64,000 bases of DNA from Calamus simplicifolius (Eukaryota > Streptophyta > Magnoliopsida > Arecales > Arecaceae), in the NCBI GenBank assembly GCA_900491605.1, contig UESW01001779.1, positions 185,815-249,814 of the forward strand, read 5' to 3'. Position numbers and translations under genes: made by a program. The notes beneath the pieces are model-generated. The model did no database searches. It saw nothing but the letters and a program-made list of their open reading frames with translations, and was not told where the DNA came from. This document shows, piece by piece, positions 1-9,952 of the stretch. Within the stretch, counting starts at the first letter, position 1. Each line of letters begins with the position of its first letter.

Positions 1-447
1 TGCATGAACATAAGATCCCGACCCATCAGCAATGCCTTCCATCCTTTCAAAGATTTTGTGAAGTTCAGCACCAAAGGATTCAACAGAATTGCTTATGGAA
101 AAGGAGATCATGTCCAGTCTCGAATTAAGTTCTTCTTTCAACTGATTAAAGTCTTCTTTTAATTGAGTAATTTCATGAGATCTCTGACTATCATACTCAG
201 CAAGCAAAGCTCTCAACTGACCAATCTGTTCATCAGAGAATCTCCCAGAAGCAGCAATAGACTGATGTGGAGGTGAGGGAATAGTACTAGGTCCGGCCTC
301 TGAAGGTCCAGCTGAAGATGGTCCCGCAATAGATGGATCAGGGACTGATGGTCCCGCAGTGGATGGTCCAGGGATGTCTTCTACTCTGGTCTCTTCTGCT
401 CTATCTCTTTCAGCTCTTTCCTCTCTCCTCCTTTCATCCAATACCAT
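1..447 (-). CDS. C-terminal part of the extra 3' ORF of E1 (GPS-rich linker and coiled coil), partial
   Basis: An open frame starts with ATG at 447-445 and stays open for 149 codons to the window edge. It begins with an Arg/Glu-rich segment (DERRREERAERDRAEET), continues through a low-complexity Gly-Pro-Ser stretch with repeated AGPS units, and ends in a heptad-like region (LKEDFNQLKEELNSRLDMI) that should form a coiled coil. It follows the conserved N-terminal part at 522-1273 on the same strand, so it is most likely the C-terminal half of the same protein, separated by frameshifts at about 450-520. Sireviruses carry an ORF here that has been called envelope-like; no signal peptide or membrane segment is visible in this stretch. 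Function is unknown. Confidence 0.6.
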   Translation of the reverse strand, partial: MVLDERRREERAERDRAEETRVEDIPGPSTAGPSVPDPSIAGPSSAGPSEAGPSTIPSPPHQSIAASGRFSDEQIGQLRALLAEYDSQRSHEITQLKEDFNQLKEELNSRLDMISFSISNSVESFGAELHKIFERMEGIADGSGSYVHA

Positions 448-521
448 TCAACTTCTTGAAGCCCATCCGATGAATAGTAGAGATACTATAATAGTCAGTG
501 TGTCTCAATTTTCTTAGGGGT

Positions 522-728
522 TCATTTCCATAATAGCACACCTTGGCTTCTAAAGATTAATGTCAAAATCATACCATATGGCAGTGTAGATCTTTTCTTT
601 GTAGCTGCCTCTGCCATATATCCAATCATCATGCCAGCTAAGTTGACTGGCCTTCCAGTAATTATGCAATCCATCAAAAGAACGTCTCGCTCCGAGACAT
701 ACTCAAATCTACCAATTTTTGGAAACAA
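522..728 (-). pseudogene. Middle fragment of the extra 3' ORF of E1
   Basis: This 68-codon open stretch contains ERDVLLMDCIITGRPVNLAG and MIGYMAEAATKKRSTLPYG. It lies directly downstream, on the minus strand, of the N-terminal fragment at 770-1273. The phrase pattern of a conserved helix followed by 'LPYGMILT' is typical of the plant retrotransposon-associated domain called 'putative plant transposon protein'. The frame differs from the preceding fragment, so one or more indels near 730-770 separate them. I treat it as the second half of that domain in a broken gene. It has no independent start signal. Confidence 0.5.
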
Positions 729-769
729 AATTCTTCCACAGATGTTATGTAGTAACCTGAGTTCCAGAT

Positions 770-1273
770 TTAATTGATTTGCAAGATTTCCTCAAACTCG
801 GTTACATCCCTCCCTAACATTCTTGTCAATGCTCCACTTCTATCATCATGTTGATATTCCATTAAACCGATTGTGGGCATTTCCAATAAATTTCCAAGTA
901 TTTCAGTGGTTATTGTAACTCTTGTTCCTCTTACTATACTGATTAATCCGCCTTCTCCTCTACTTAAACCATTGTAAAACTCTCTCACTAAGGCTGGATA
1001 TGTGGGGATATCTAATGAACAGATCTTTTCCCACCCCATTTCTTTCAAACTTCTTCCTATAGTGAAGCCTTCCGACTCAAAGAAATCAAAATTGACCTTT
1101 CTTCCAGTTGTAATGGTCTTACCGGCTAAATGATCAACTTTGGGTGAAGAGGGTGAAGGAGGGGAATCTTCTTGAGTGGCCGAAGAGGAGGATGGCGAGG
1201 GTTGCCTCCGAATAGTGCGTCGCCTCGTGGGAACGGACGCTCCACCGACGAAACCGCGCCTCTTAGGTGCCAT
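770..1273 (-). CDS. N-terminal part of the extra 3' ORF of E1 ('putative plant transposon protein' type domain)
   Basis: The 167-codon ORF starts MAPKRRGFVGG. It has a basic, Ser/Pro-rich tail (residues 1-45), then a folded part with FFESEGFTIGRSLKEMGWE and LVREFYNGLSRGEGG, followed by VRGTRVTITTEILGNLLEMP. The last part resembles the domain annotated in plants as 'putative plant transposon protein', found in retrotransposon-linked ORFs. It ends at a stop at 770, and related sequence continues at 522-728 in another frame. The ATG at 1273 is preceded by more than 300 bp of non-coding sequence after the pol stop at 1588. Its role is not established: envelope-like and host-factor-like roles have been proposed for Sirevirus third ORFs. 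It lacks obvious transmembrane segments. Confidence 0.55.
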   Translation of the reverse strand: MAPKRRGFVGGASVPTRRRTIRRQPSPSSSSATQEDSPPSPSSPKVDHLAGKTITTGRKVNFDFFESEGFTIGRSLKEMGWEKICSLDIPTYPALVREFYNGLSRGEGGLISIVRGTRVTITTEILGNLLEMPTIGLMEYQHDDRSGALTRMLGRDVTEFEEILQIN

Positions 1274-1587
1274 TGAGAAGATTGGAAAGTTTAATCAAAG
1301 GTTTTGAGAAGATTGGGGAAGTTGGAAAGGCTTTGGAGCTTTTTGGAGAGGTTTTGGGAGACGGATGGGAGACTCCGTCCTCGACCTAGACTCTAACAGT
1401 TTCAGAGATAAAAAATCAAGTTTCAAGGATTTGAAACTATTCAAATTAATCATCAAATTCTAGATAAATGTTCCTTAGCAATTGGGGAAACAATGAATCA
1501 AGATCTAGATAGATTTCCTTATTGAATATCGAGATTTTTCAAGAAAATGATGAAATCTAGATAGATGTCCTTAAGAGTTTCAGAAAA
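1274..1587. other. Spacer between pol and the extra ORF of E1
   Basis: AT-rich sequence without an open frame. It holds imperfect direct repeats built on 'caaatctagat/aaatctagatag' near 1455-1565. On the minus strand this is the leader of the third ORF, so a subgenomic promoter or splice acceptor would be expected here, but I cannot identify one with confidence. Confidence 0.4.
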
Positions 1588-3383
1588 CTATTCCAAAGGA
1601 TCACAAACTCCTAATTCTCCTCTAAGATAACAAAATCTCTCTTCACTTAAGGGTTTTGTTAATATATCTGCCAGTTGTTCTTCAGTATTCACATAATCAA
1701 GACAAATTTCATTATTGGCAACATGTTCTCTTATAAAGTGATATCTTATTTCAATATGCTTTGTTCTTGAGTGTTGAATTGGATTTTTAGTTAGATTTAT
1801 TGCACTTGTATTATCACATCTTATAGGTGTCTTATCAAGTGTGATACCATAGTCTTCAAGTTGTCTCTTAATCCATAGGATTTGAGCACAGCAACTTCCA
1901 GCTGCAACATATTCTGCTTCAGCAGTAGATAATGCAACCGAATTTTGCTTTTTGCTAAACCATGAGATTAAGTTACTTCCTAAAAATTGGCATGCACCAC
2001 TTGTGCTTTTTCTATCTAACTTACATCCAGCATAATCAGAATCAGAATAAGCAATCAGATTTAATGTTGAGTCTCTAGAATACCATAAACCTACATTTTT
2101 TGTTCCACTTAAGTATCTTAGTATTCTTTTAACAGCAATTAAATGTGATTCTTTAGGTTCAGACTGAAATCTAGCACATAAGCAAACAGCAAACATTATG
2201 TCTGGTCTACTTGCAGTTAAGTAAAGTAGGGATCCGATTATACCTCGATAATATTTTTGATCAACCTTCTTACCTTCTTCATCTTTGTCCAGCTTGCATG
2301 AAGGACTCATTGGTGTTCCGAGGGGTTTTATTGATTCCATACCAAACTTCTTTAGAATTTCTCTTGTGTACTTTGTTTGGTTGATAAAGATTCCCTCTTT
2401 GCTTTGTTTGATTTGGAGTCCAAGGAAGAAATTGAGTTCTCCCATCATGCTCATTTCAAATTCTCCCTGCATTAACTTAGCAAACTCTTGACATAGAAGA
2501 TTGTTAGTAGCACCAAATACAATGTCATCAACATAAATTTGAACTACAAGTAAATCTTTATCTTTTCTTTTCAAAAATAATGTTTTATCAACATTTCCTC
2601 TTGTAAAATCATTTTCAATCAAAAATTTACTTAGTCTATCATACCAAGCTCTAGGTGCTTGTTTCAAACCATATAAAGCTTTGTGCAATTTAAAAACGTG
2701 ATTTGAAAATTCATGATCTTCAAAACCGGTGGTTGTTCTACATACTTCTTCATTTATTAATCCATTTAAAAATGCACTTTTGACATCCATTTGAAATAAA
2801 TTAATGTTCATGTGACATGCAAATGCAAGTAATAGCCTAATGGCTTCTAATCTAGCTACAGGTGCAAAGGTTTCATCAAAATCAATACCTTCTTCTTGAT
2901 TATATCCTTTTGCAACTAATCTAGCTTTGTTTCTAATTACTATGCCATTTTCATCTAGTTTATTTCTAAAAACCCATTTTGATCCTATAACAGAATGATC
3001 TTTAGGTCTTTCACTAATGTCCATACATTATTTCTAGTGAATTGGTTTAATTCTTCTTGCATAGCTAACATCCAATTATTATCTTTTTCAGCTTCTTCAA
3101 TGGTTTTAGGTTCAATTTGAGAAACAAATGCAAGGTGATTACTAATATTTCTCATAGATGATCTAGTTCTTATTCCTTGAGATGGATCACCTATAATCAA
3201 TTCCTTGGGATGACTATAAGCGTATCTCCAATCTCTTGGTAGATCTATATCATTATGATTAGTATTAATATCATCAGCATTAGGCGAATCATTATCTTTA
3301 ACTTCTTGTTCATGATCTGAAGATACATCAATATTAAGTTTTTCAAGATTGTTTTCGAGAATTTGTATCTTCCTCATCATCAA
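1588..3383 (-). pseudogene. pol: E1 reverse transcriptase and RNase H (Ty1/copia pol, C-terminal part)
   Basis: The main frame (1588-3024, 478 codons) is the RVT_2 reverse transcriptase typical of copia elements. It shows VIGSKWVFRNKLDENG near the start, FAPVARLEAIRLLLA, QMDVKSAFLNG, then the catalytic YVDD within VVQIYVDDIVFGATNN. The RNase H part follows with YSDSDYAGCKLDRKSTSG, STAEAEYVAA, the DNTSAI motif and SRTKHIEIRYHFIRE, ending LADILTKPL. The upstream piece (2985-3383) in a second frame carries the linker and start of the RT region (NNWMLAMQEELNQF). The frame change near 3000-3024 is one break. The catalytic YVDD and RNase H acidic residues are intact, so the enzyme part decayed little. 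Together they convert element RNA to DNA in a cytoplasmic particle. Confidence 0.93.
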
Positions 3384-3436
3384 TCCTTTTGGAACTTGAT
3401 GCTAAAGATTCATCAAAAATTACATGAATAGATTCT

Positions 3437-4330
3437 TCAACAATTAAGGCTTCCTTTATTGAACACTCTATATGCTTTACTAGTTGTTGAATAACCTAAG
3501 AATATTCCTTCATCAGATTTTGCATCAAATTTACCTAAGTTTTTTACCATTATTATGAATAAAACATTTACAACCAAATGCATGAAAATATTTAATGTTG
3601 GGTTTTCTATCATGCCATAATTCATAAGGTGTTTTCTTTAAAATAGGTCTTATTAAGGCTCTATTTAGGATGTAACATGCTGTGTTAATAGCTTCCGCCC
3701 AAAAGTATTTCGGGAGTTTACTTTCACATAGCATGGTACGGGCCATGTCTTCTAGAGTCTATTTTTCCTTTCAACTACTCCATTTTGTTGTGGGGTCCTA
3801 GGTGCAGAAAAATTATGATTAATACCATTTTCATTGCAAAAACTTTCAAATAAGTGATTTTCAAATTCAGTTCCATGATCACTTCTTAGAGACACTATGG
3901 TAGTGTTTTTCTCATTTGTTACTTTCTTGAAGAATTTCATGAATATCGAGAAAGTCTCATCTTTGTGAGCTAAAAACATTACCCAAGTGAATCTAGAGTA
4001 ATCATCTACTATCACAAGACCATATTTCTTTCCTCCTAGACTTGTGGTTCTAGTTGGTCCAAAAAGGTCCATGTGAAGTAGCTCTAATGGCCTAGAAGTT
4101 GAAACAATATTTTTAGATTTAAAAGAACTTCTTGTTTGTTTTCCAAACTGACATGCATCACATATTTTGTTATTTTCAAAATCTAATTTAGGTAGACCTT
4201 TTACTAAATCCATTCTAATTAGTTTTGAAATCAGGTGTGTGCTTGCGTGACCTAATCTTCGATGCCACAACCAACCAATCTCATTCATATTAGCATTATT
4301 AGCAACTAAGCAATGATTATTAGTAGACAA
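3437..4330 (-). pseudogene. pol: E1 integrase (GAG-pre-integrase and rve core), frameshifted
   Basis: The 3752-4330 frame begins with the zinc-binding pre-integrase region, WHRRLGHAS followed by CDACQFGK. It continues into the catalytic core with HMDLFGPT (first Asp), VSLRSDHGTEFEN (second Asp) and TPQQNGVVERKNR (Glu), so the DDE triad is complete. After an indel near 3750 the frame 3531-3746 continues with the post-core helix region (KLPKYFWAEAINTACYILNR and TPYELWHDRKP). The overlapping frame 3437-3625 carries the following FDAKSDEGIFLGYS motif. At least two frameshifts therefore interrupt the C-terminal domain. The protein would insert the cDNA into nuclear DNA. Order protease-integrase-RT confirms Ty1/copia. 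Confidence 0.9.
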
Positions 4331-4481
4331 TTTGTCTAAGTCAATCAGTATACATTGCCATTTCTATTTCCAATAAAAACAATGCTATTATCAATGGGAT
4401 TAGCTACAGTGCATAAAGAAGATTCAAATGATACTTTAAAACCTTTGTCACATAATTGACTTATACTAATTAAGTTATGTT

Positions 4482-4691
4482 TTAAACCATCAACATAAAG
4501 TACATTTCAATATATGTGGAGGGAGTTATTTGAATGTTACCAAACCCCAAGATTTGGCCTTTGCCATTGTCGCCAAATGTAACAACTCCTCCTCTCTTTT
4601 CTTCAAGGGTGATGAATTCTTCTTTGTCACCCGTCATATGTCTTGAGCAGCCACTATCAAGATACCACTTTCTCTTTGATCTTGGCCACAA
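4482..4691 (-). pseudogene. pol: E1 retropepsin-type aspartic protease fragment
   Basis: The 69-codon frame contains KWYLDSGCSRHMTGD, the copia protease active-site signature with catalytic Asp-Ser-Gly. It is followed by VTFGDNGKGQILGFGNI, the flap-like region seen in copia proteases. It lies between gag and integrase, as expected. Frames change on both sides (about 4331-4481 and 4700-4850), so the gag-protease-integrase polyprotein cannot be made from this copy. The enzyme normally cleaves the Gag-Pol polyprotein during particle maturation. Confidence 0.88.
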
Positions 4692-4848
4692 GACATTCCT
4701 GCAATGAAATCAGACTTATGTTTAGGTACCCAAGCTTTCTTGGGTCCTTCATGGTTAGTAGCAACAAATATTGTTCCTTTCGGAACCCATATTTTCTTCC
4801 TTTAACATTTAAGTTTTTATTAGGTTTAGAATTTTACATTCATAAGAT

Positions 4849-6352
4849 TTATGTCCTTTTGATTACATTTAAAGCATGTAAAATTACTTTGGCCAGCATG
4901 CACAAAATATTTTTCAGTGATTTTTGTTTTCTTAAAATGTTATACCCTAATCCGGCTTTGTCAAAAACTGCTTTTTGACTATTTAATAACATGTCTAATT
5001 TAGTTGAGCTTAATGTAAACTTATCAACTATGTTCTTATATTTTTCAACCTCTTTCCTTAGTTTATCATTTTCATTTGAAATTATTCTTTTTCTTTTACT
5101 AAAATTCATTTTCAGATTTAAATTTCTAACTTCATTATTAAGATTTTCCTTTCTTGAATGAAAGTTAAGTTTTTATTTTTCAAAATCTTGTATTTCTTTT
5201 TCAAAACCTTGAAATCCCCAACAAGTTCATTAAAAGCATCAAAAAGTTCATCAAAAGCAAATTCATCGCAAGGGTTATCGGAACTTACCTCATCGTTGTT
5301 GTCCGCCATAAAACATACGTTTGCGACTTCCTTTTGTTCTTCTTCTTCGGAAGAAGATTCCTCGCTGTCACTCCAAGTCGCCACATAAGCCTTCTTTTTC
5401 TTTTTGTAGGCTTTCTTCAATTTTGGACATTCATTCCTAAAGTGCCCGGTTTATTACACTCATAACAAGTCAAGGGGTCTTTCTCTTTTTCTTTGTCCTT
5501 GTATTTATCCTTTTCTCCTTCCCACTTTGCTCCAAATTTCTTCTTGTGGAAGGGTTTCTTTCTCCTCATAAATCTTTTAAATTTCTTTGCTAAGAGAGCA
5601 GTCTCATCATCATCATCATCATCATCGCTGCTGCTCTCTTCTTCTTTTGCAGCTTTGAGGGCAATCATTTTCTTCTTCTTTGTGTCCTCCTCTACATGCT
5701 GCTTCATAGTCAGCTCATGGGTCATAAGAGATCCTAGAAGCTCCTCTAAGGGTAAAGTGTTGAGGTCCTTAGCTTCTTGGATTGCAGTCATTTTTGCTTC
5801 CCATGATCTTGGTAAAGACCTAAGAATTTTTCGAACAAGTTCAGAGTTAGTATATGTCTTACCAAGACTTTTCAAACCATTTACAATATCTGTGAATCTA
5901 GTGTACATGCATGCAATGGTTTCAGATTGTTCCATGCTAAATAATTCATATTTATGAACAAGAATATTAATTTTAGATTCTTTTACTTGATTGGTACCCT
6001 CATGGGTAACCTCTAATCTATCCCAAATCTCCTTTGCGGAATTACATGTGGAGATTCTGTTAAATTCATTAGCATCTAAGGAGCAATATAAGACATTCAT
6101 GGCTTTAGCGTTAAGCTGTGCCATTTTCCTATCATTATCATTCCAGTCCCTTTCGGGCTTAGGAACAATAGTGCCATCTATAACATGTGTGGGTGTACTA
6201 GGTCCATTGATTATAACACCCCATAGCTCATAATCAGAAGCTTGAATGAATATCCTCATTCTAGCTTTCCAATATGAATAATTTGAACCATTAAACAGTG
6301 GAGGTCTATTCGTAGAATGACCTTCAGCAAATGATCCAACTTGTGTTGCCAT
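4849..6352 (-). pseudogene. gag: E1 gag polyprotein, frameshifted within the first zinc knuckle
   Basis: The frame 5417-6352 (311 codons) starts MATQVGSFAEGHSTN, 48 bp inside the PBS. It contains the copia gag signatures PPLFNGSNYSYWKARMRIF and AKEIWDRLEVTHEGT, followed by the UBN2-type region and a Lys-rich tract before the zinc knuckle CYECNKPG. Just after that cysteine pair the frame is lost through a small deletion, and the protein continues in frames 5118-5420 (acidic, SDSEESSSEEEE) and 4849-5109 (a long coiled-coil helix). Long coiled-coil gag C-termini are typical of Sireviruses. Gag forms the virus-like particle around element RNA. I did not reconstruct the joined protein. Confidence 0.9.
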
Positions 6353-6399
6353 TTGGAACTTTAGCTCTTGATCGTGTGATCAAAATCTAATGAGCACTA

Positions 6400-6411
6400 G
6401 CTCTGATACCA
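6400..6411 (-). other. E1 primer binding site (initiator tRNA-Met type)
   Basis: On the minus strand TGGTATCAGAGC begins two bases after the LTR end. This is the standard plant LTR-element PBS complementary to the 3' end of initiator tRNA-Met. It fixes the LTR boundary at 6414 and the orientation of the element. Confidence 0.95.
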
Positions 6412-7281
6412 ATTGTTGGCCCAGATGACAACCCAAGAGGGGGGGGTGAATTGGGTTCTTTTAAAAAATTAGCCTTTTTAAAATAGTTTGCTTAAGATGA
6501 ATGAAGGCAATAGCAAAGTAAATATAAAGTGCAGAAATAAGACAGAGATAGAGATAGAGTCAATGAAGCACGGCAAACACAAAGATTTTATAGTGGTTCG
6601 GTGTATCCAACACCTACGTCCACTCCCAAGATTCACTTGGGTCCACACTATAATCAACCTGATTACAGTCGAGTTGTTTTACAAGCTCACAACTCAAACT
6701 TATTGTTTTCCCGGGCGCACAACGAACCCAGCTGGTTTTCAAGGGCTCACCAGCACAAAACCCTAACACAAGCTTAACCAAGCTTGAACCGAGGTAAGAC
6801 TACCTCCACTAGTTCAATCCCCCAGATTGAACTAGATACAAACAAATGAAATATGTTTTTCAATTACAAAGCTCCTTAATGAGCAGATAATCAAATAAAT
6901 AACAAGTTTAGAAAAGCCTGATTTGTAGATGGTTGGCTTTTGAGCTTTTCTTCTTTTCTTCTTTTCTTCTTCTCCTTGCTGGGTTGAATCAAGCCTCAGC
7001 TCCGATTCTTCACAGTTGAAGCAGTTGAGAAGGGTTGAAAAGCAAGAAACGAATTCTCTTTCTCCAAGTTGGGAAATCCACCAAAACTTTGATTTGAATG
7101 CCTTGGATTCCTCTTGAGCTTTTTGGAGTGGAGTGGATTTGAGCTAGAAGGTTTTCCTCTTGAGATTCAGGCTCTCTCTTTTTCGGATTTTTGAAATGGG
7201 ATTTCTCTCTTTCCGAATTTCCTTTTTGTTTTTCCTTTTTTCTCTCTTTTCATTCTTCTCCTTTTGAATGATAGTCTTCCC

Positions 7282-7289
7282 TTTTTATA
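7282..7289 (-). promoter_or_regulatory. E1 LTR TATA box
   Basis: Minus-strand TATAAAAA followed by GGG, with transcription expected to begin about 30 bases downstream near 7250. This marks the U3/R boundary of the LTR. Confidence 0.7.
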
Positions 7290-7431
7290 GATTTCTTTCA
7301 AGCCATTTTGGAAGAAAACTATCCGTTGGAGTGTACCTTGTAGCAAAATATATCCATTAAAAATAAGGTAAAATAGAAATATTACCGTTAGAGCTGATCT
7401 GGCAATTTGATTTTTCATTCCAGGTGGGTTG

Positions 7432-7695
7432 GAGTCGACTCTAACTTTTCTGGAGTCGGCTCTAACTCGAAGCACTTTAAAACGTTATTTCCGGAGTCGT
7501 CTCTGACTTTTCTGGGGTCGACAAAAAACTTTTCTGGAGTCGACTCTAACTTACCCGGAGTCGACTCTAGGTCGGGGCCAGAAAAATCGACGTTCTGTTT
7601 CTTCTGTGAGAGTCGGCTCTAACAGTCTCGGAGTCAACTCTAACTTTCGTGCCAGATCCGGAGTCGGCTCTGTGATTCTCGGAGTCGACTCTAAT
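7432..7695. repeat. Cluster of GAGTCGACTC palindromes in the E1 U3
   Basis: Nine exact or near copies of the self-complementary 10-mer GAGTCGACTC, most followed by TAAC, at irregular spacings of 18-53 bp. They start near 7434, 7452, 7491, 7536, 7558, 7608, 7630, 7663 and 7681. They are concentrated upstream of the TATA box on the minus strand, where an LTR enhancer would sit. Confidence 0.75.
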
Positions 7696-7892
7696 GTCTG
7701 CAATCTTACCTAGACATTAGATTCGATCCAGAACATGATGTAACTCCTGATTTTGATCATTCAATAGACTTAAAATCTGAAACACTTAATCAAAATCATT
7801 AGAGCCTCCAATAGTTATACTCAAATAGTTTTGTTAATCATCAAAATCATCAATTGGGTCAACACATACCTAATCGTTTGACTCTATTGTAG

Positions 7893-9069
7893 GCAATTCT
7901 CCTCCAGCGGGTGCTCTATAGGTGTCTGATCTCTGCCAATGAATGCAACAGGAAGATCTCGTGCGAGGTCGAGGTACTCCATACCAAAATAAACTCGGCT
8001 GATAAGCACTCAGAGGAATTAACAAAGGTGCAAGCTGAGCTTGATGAAGCGAGGAGGTCGGGCGAAGATGCTCGATCCGAGGTGTTACGACTTTGGGCCG
8101 AGGCGGCCAAGCTTGGGAAGGCTCGGAAAGTAGCCAATGAAGCTCGATCAGAATCGACTTCCTTAATGGCAGGGCCGCTGAGTAAAAATCCCATTTTGAG
8201 GCTCGGCTTGAATCCCATCAGAAACAAATTTTTGATCTAACGGCCGAGCTACGTCAAGCTCGGTCCAATGGCTCTAGGGATTGGATGGACCTCGAATACG
8301 CCTGGAAGGAGATGAGCAAGTATAAAAAAGAGAGGGAGAGGGCTCGGAAAAGAGCCAAGAAAGCGGAAGTAGAGGTTGCTTGCTATATCAAAGAGGTATG
8401 CCTTCTTACCACTTCTACGTAACGATTCATTTCTCCCCATAGTTAGGACTATCTTGGCCATTTATTTTGTTTTCTATTTCTTTTCTCTAGCTAGAGAAGA
8501 CTAAGGCCAAGGCGGTCGATCAAGTGAAAGTTCTGACCAAGGATTTGGCCTCGAGTCGAAAGAAGTGCTCCAAGCTTGAGCATCAGGTAGCTGAGGTAGA
8601 CAATGAAGTCACTCTAGCGATTAAGAAATACAAAAGCTTGGATGAATTCGCTCGAGGGCGAATTCAGTTTTTGAAGGAGGCATACCGAGTTGGAGAAAAT
8701 AAGGTATGGGCAAGAGTAATCCAGAAGTACCCAGGCATTAATCTCTCATTTTTTGAGGAGAAGAGGTATTGCTTTCCATTGTCGATAACTGAAGCACTGG
8801 TAGCGACTCCCTCATCCGATGATGGTGACGATGATGAAGATGCCCTTGACATTGATTTTAAAGTAGCCTCGGAAGGGGATCCAACGGAGGCTCCTTTAGA
8901 AATTACTTAGGAGGCAGAGGCTTCAAAGCCTACCGTCGAGGAGACTAAAGTTTCGCAACCAATTACTGAGGAGGATATGGCTTTGAGGCCGAGTGATGAA
9001 GGGGGTCGGCCGGATCAGCATATTTCAGGCATTGCTGAAATCGCCTCCGAGGATGAAGCTAGGACTTAG
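7893..9069 (+). pseudogene. E2 opposite-strand gene, last two exons (coiled-coil protein)
   Basis: Exon 7893-8395 begins after an acceptor (ctctattgtag). It encodes SANECNRKISCEVEVLHTKI and a long Glu/Arg/Ala-rich coiled coil, with a frameshift near 8170-8240. An intron at 8396-8490 (GTATG...CTCTAG) is followed by exon 8491-9069, coding LEKTKAKAVDQVKVLTKDLA, IQKYPGINLSFFEEKRY and an acidic tail (SSDDGDDDEDALDIDF). A stop at 8908-8910 precedes the original stop at 9067-9069. Intron position and the NLSF-acidic tail match the E5 gene at 37700-40726. The first exons are absent because E1 was inserted 28 bp upstream of the acceptor. A polyadenylation-like TTTTGTAACATAA stretch follows. Function is unknown; E5's copy has a Transposase_28-like N-terminus. 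Confidence 0.65.
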
Positions 9070-9351
9070 GGATCTATCATTCCGCATTTTTCTTTCACTT
9101 TTGTAACATAAACGATATTATGATATGAATGAATCTGTTTGTTTTTCTCCGTGCATCCCACTGTTTTGGTATTTGTGTGTCAAACGATCTTTCAGCTCAC
9201 CCTCGTCTCGCCCGAACTTAACTTATTACAAAGCCAAGTGAAGAAACTAGCTCTGTTAGAGCTTAGAGAATTTTGGGATGATTTTGTCAAAATCAAAGAG
9301 ATCGCCCGGTCTTGCTGAGACCAGCCTAATCAGATCCACCGAAGCGGGGAA

Positions 9352-9530
9352 TAACTCGGCTCTGCCGAAGTAGAAGGAATGGCTCAGCTTTGCCGAGGCA
9401 GAAGGAATGGCTCGGCTTTACCGAGGTAAAAGGAATGACTCGGTTTCGCAGAAGTAAAAGGAATGGCTCATCTTTGCCAAGATAAAAGGAATGACTCGAC
9501 TTTGCCGAAGTGCATGAAGTAGTTCAGATT
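9352..9530 (+). repeat. 30-bp tandem array in the E2 3' region
   Basis: About six copies of a 30-bp unit whose core reads AATGGCTCGGCTTTGCCGAG. Each unit contains the inverted repeat CTCGGC-TTT-GCCGAG, more or less decayed. Confidence 0.75.
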
Positions 9531-9879
9531 TTCTGAAGAGCCTTTTGTCTTTCCCAAGGCATTTATTTCACCATTAATGTGTTATCTTTTTCGATGCAGT
9601 TTCACTTTTCATATACACCAAGCATTTGATTGCTAGTAGACTGCGCATTTTTCTGCAGAGGGTTTCTGCAAATGGCTCTTTGCATTTAAGTCCTCTGATT
9701 TGATATTGAGGGAAAATCTTTGACCCTTTATTATGGTATGGGGAATGCTTCTAGCATACCCTAGGAAGTATCGAATCCCGTTAAAGTTTTGCCACGTAGC
9801 CTTGGATGCAACACGGTGGTTACACCTTGAGTTCCGAAGTTCTTCACCTTCGTTAATGGTCGCTCTCAGTTTTATGTCT

Positions 9880-9888
9880 ATAAAAAAG
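9880..9888 (+). promoter_or_regulatory. TATA box of the second plus-strand unit in E2
   Basis: TATAAAAAA followed by GGAAGAGTGGGG. The same TATA and following bases occur in E5 at 41922, in the same order relative to the other genes. The first ATG of the following ORF is 73 bp downstream (68 bp in E5). Confidence 0.6.
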
Positions 9889-9952
9889 GAAGAGTGGGGA
9901 AATGTTAGAGCATACTCTAAGAAGCCTTCTCACTTTGCGAAAAGAAGCTTTC

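Larger units (their letters stand above)
1..7864 (-). mobile_element. E1: Ty1/copia retrotransposon, Sirevirus-like (SIRE/Maximus type), left end off the window
   Basis: Read on the minus strand the order is 5' LTR (7864-6414), PBS (6411-6400), gag, protease, integrase, RT/RNase H, then an extra ORF that continues past position 1. Protease-integrase-RT is the Ty1/copia order. An additional ORF after pol, a long (1.45-kb) LTR and an initiator-Met type PBS are Sirevirus hallmarks. Several frameshifts and stops split gag-pol, so this copy is probably inactive. The 3' LTR is outside the window, so LTR divergence cannot be read. The element lies inside E2: sequence at 7865 onward resumes an intron of E2's opposite-strand gene. 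The first five bases after the LTR, CATAC (7865-7869), are the expected target-site duplication, but its partner is off the window. Confidence 0.9.
6414..7864 (-). repeat. E1 5' LTR (1451 bp)
   Basis: Bounded by TGTTGG on the plus strand at 6414 and CAACA at 7860-7864. On the minus strand the LTR therefore opens with TGTTGACCCAATTGATGA and ends in CCAACA, directly before the PBS. U3 holds a minus-strand TATA box at 7289-7282 and, 140-410 bp upstream of it, nine copies of a GAGTCGACTC-like palindrome. The pair LTR is beyond the left edge. Confidence 0.9.

Noticed and set aside
5493..6233. Plus-strand ORFs opposite E1 gag (Ser- and Leu-rich)
   Set aside because: Antisense shadows of the acidic and Lys-rich gag tracts.
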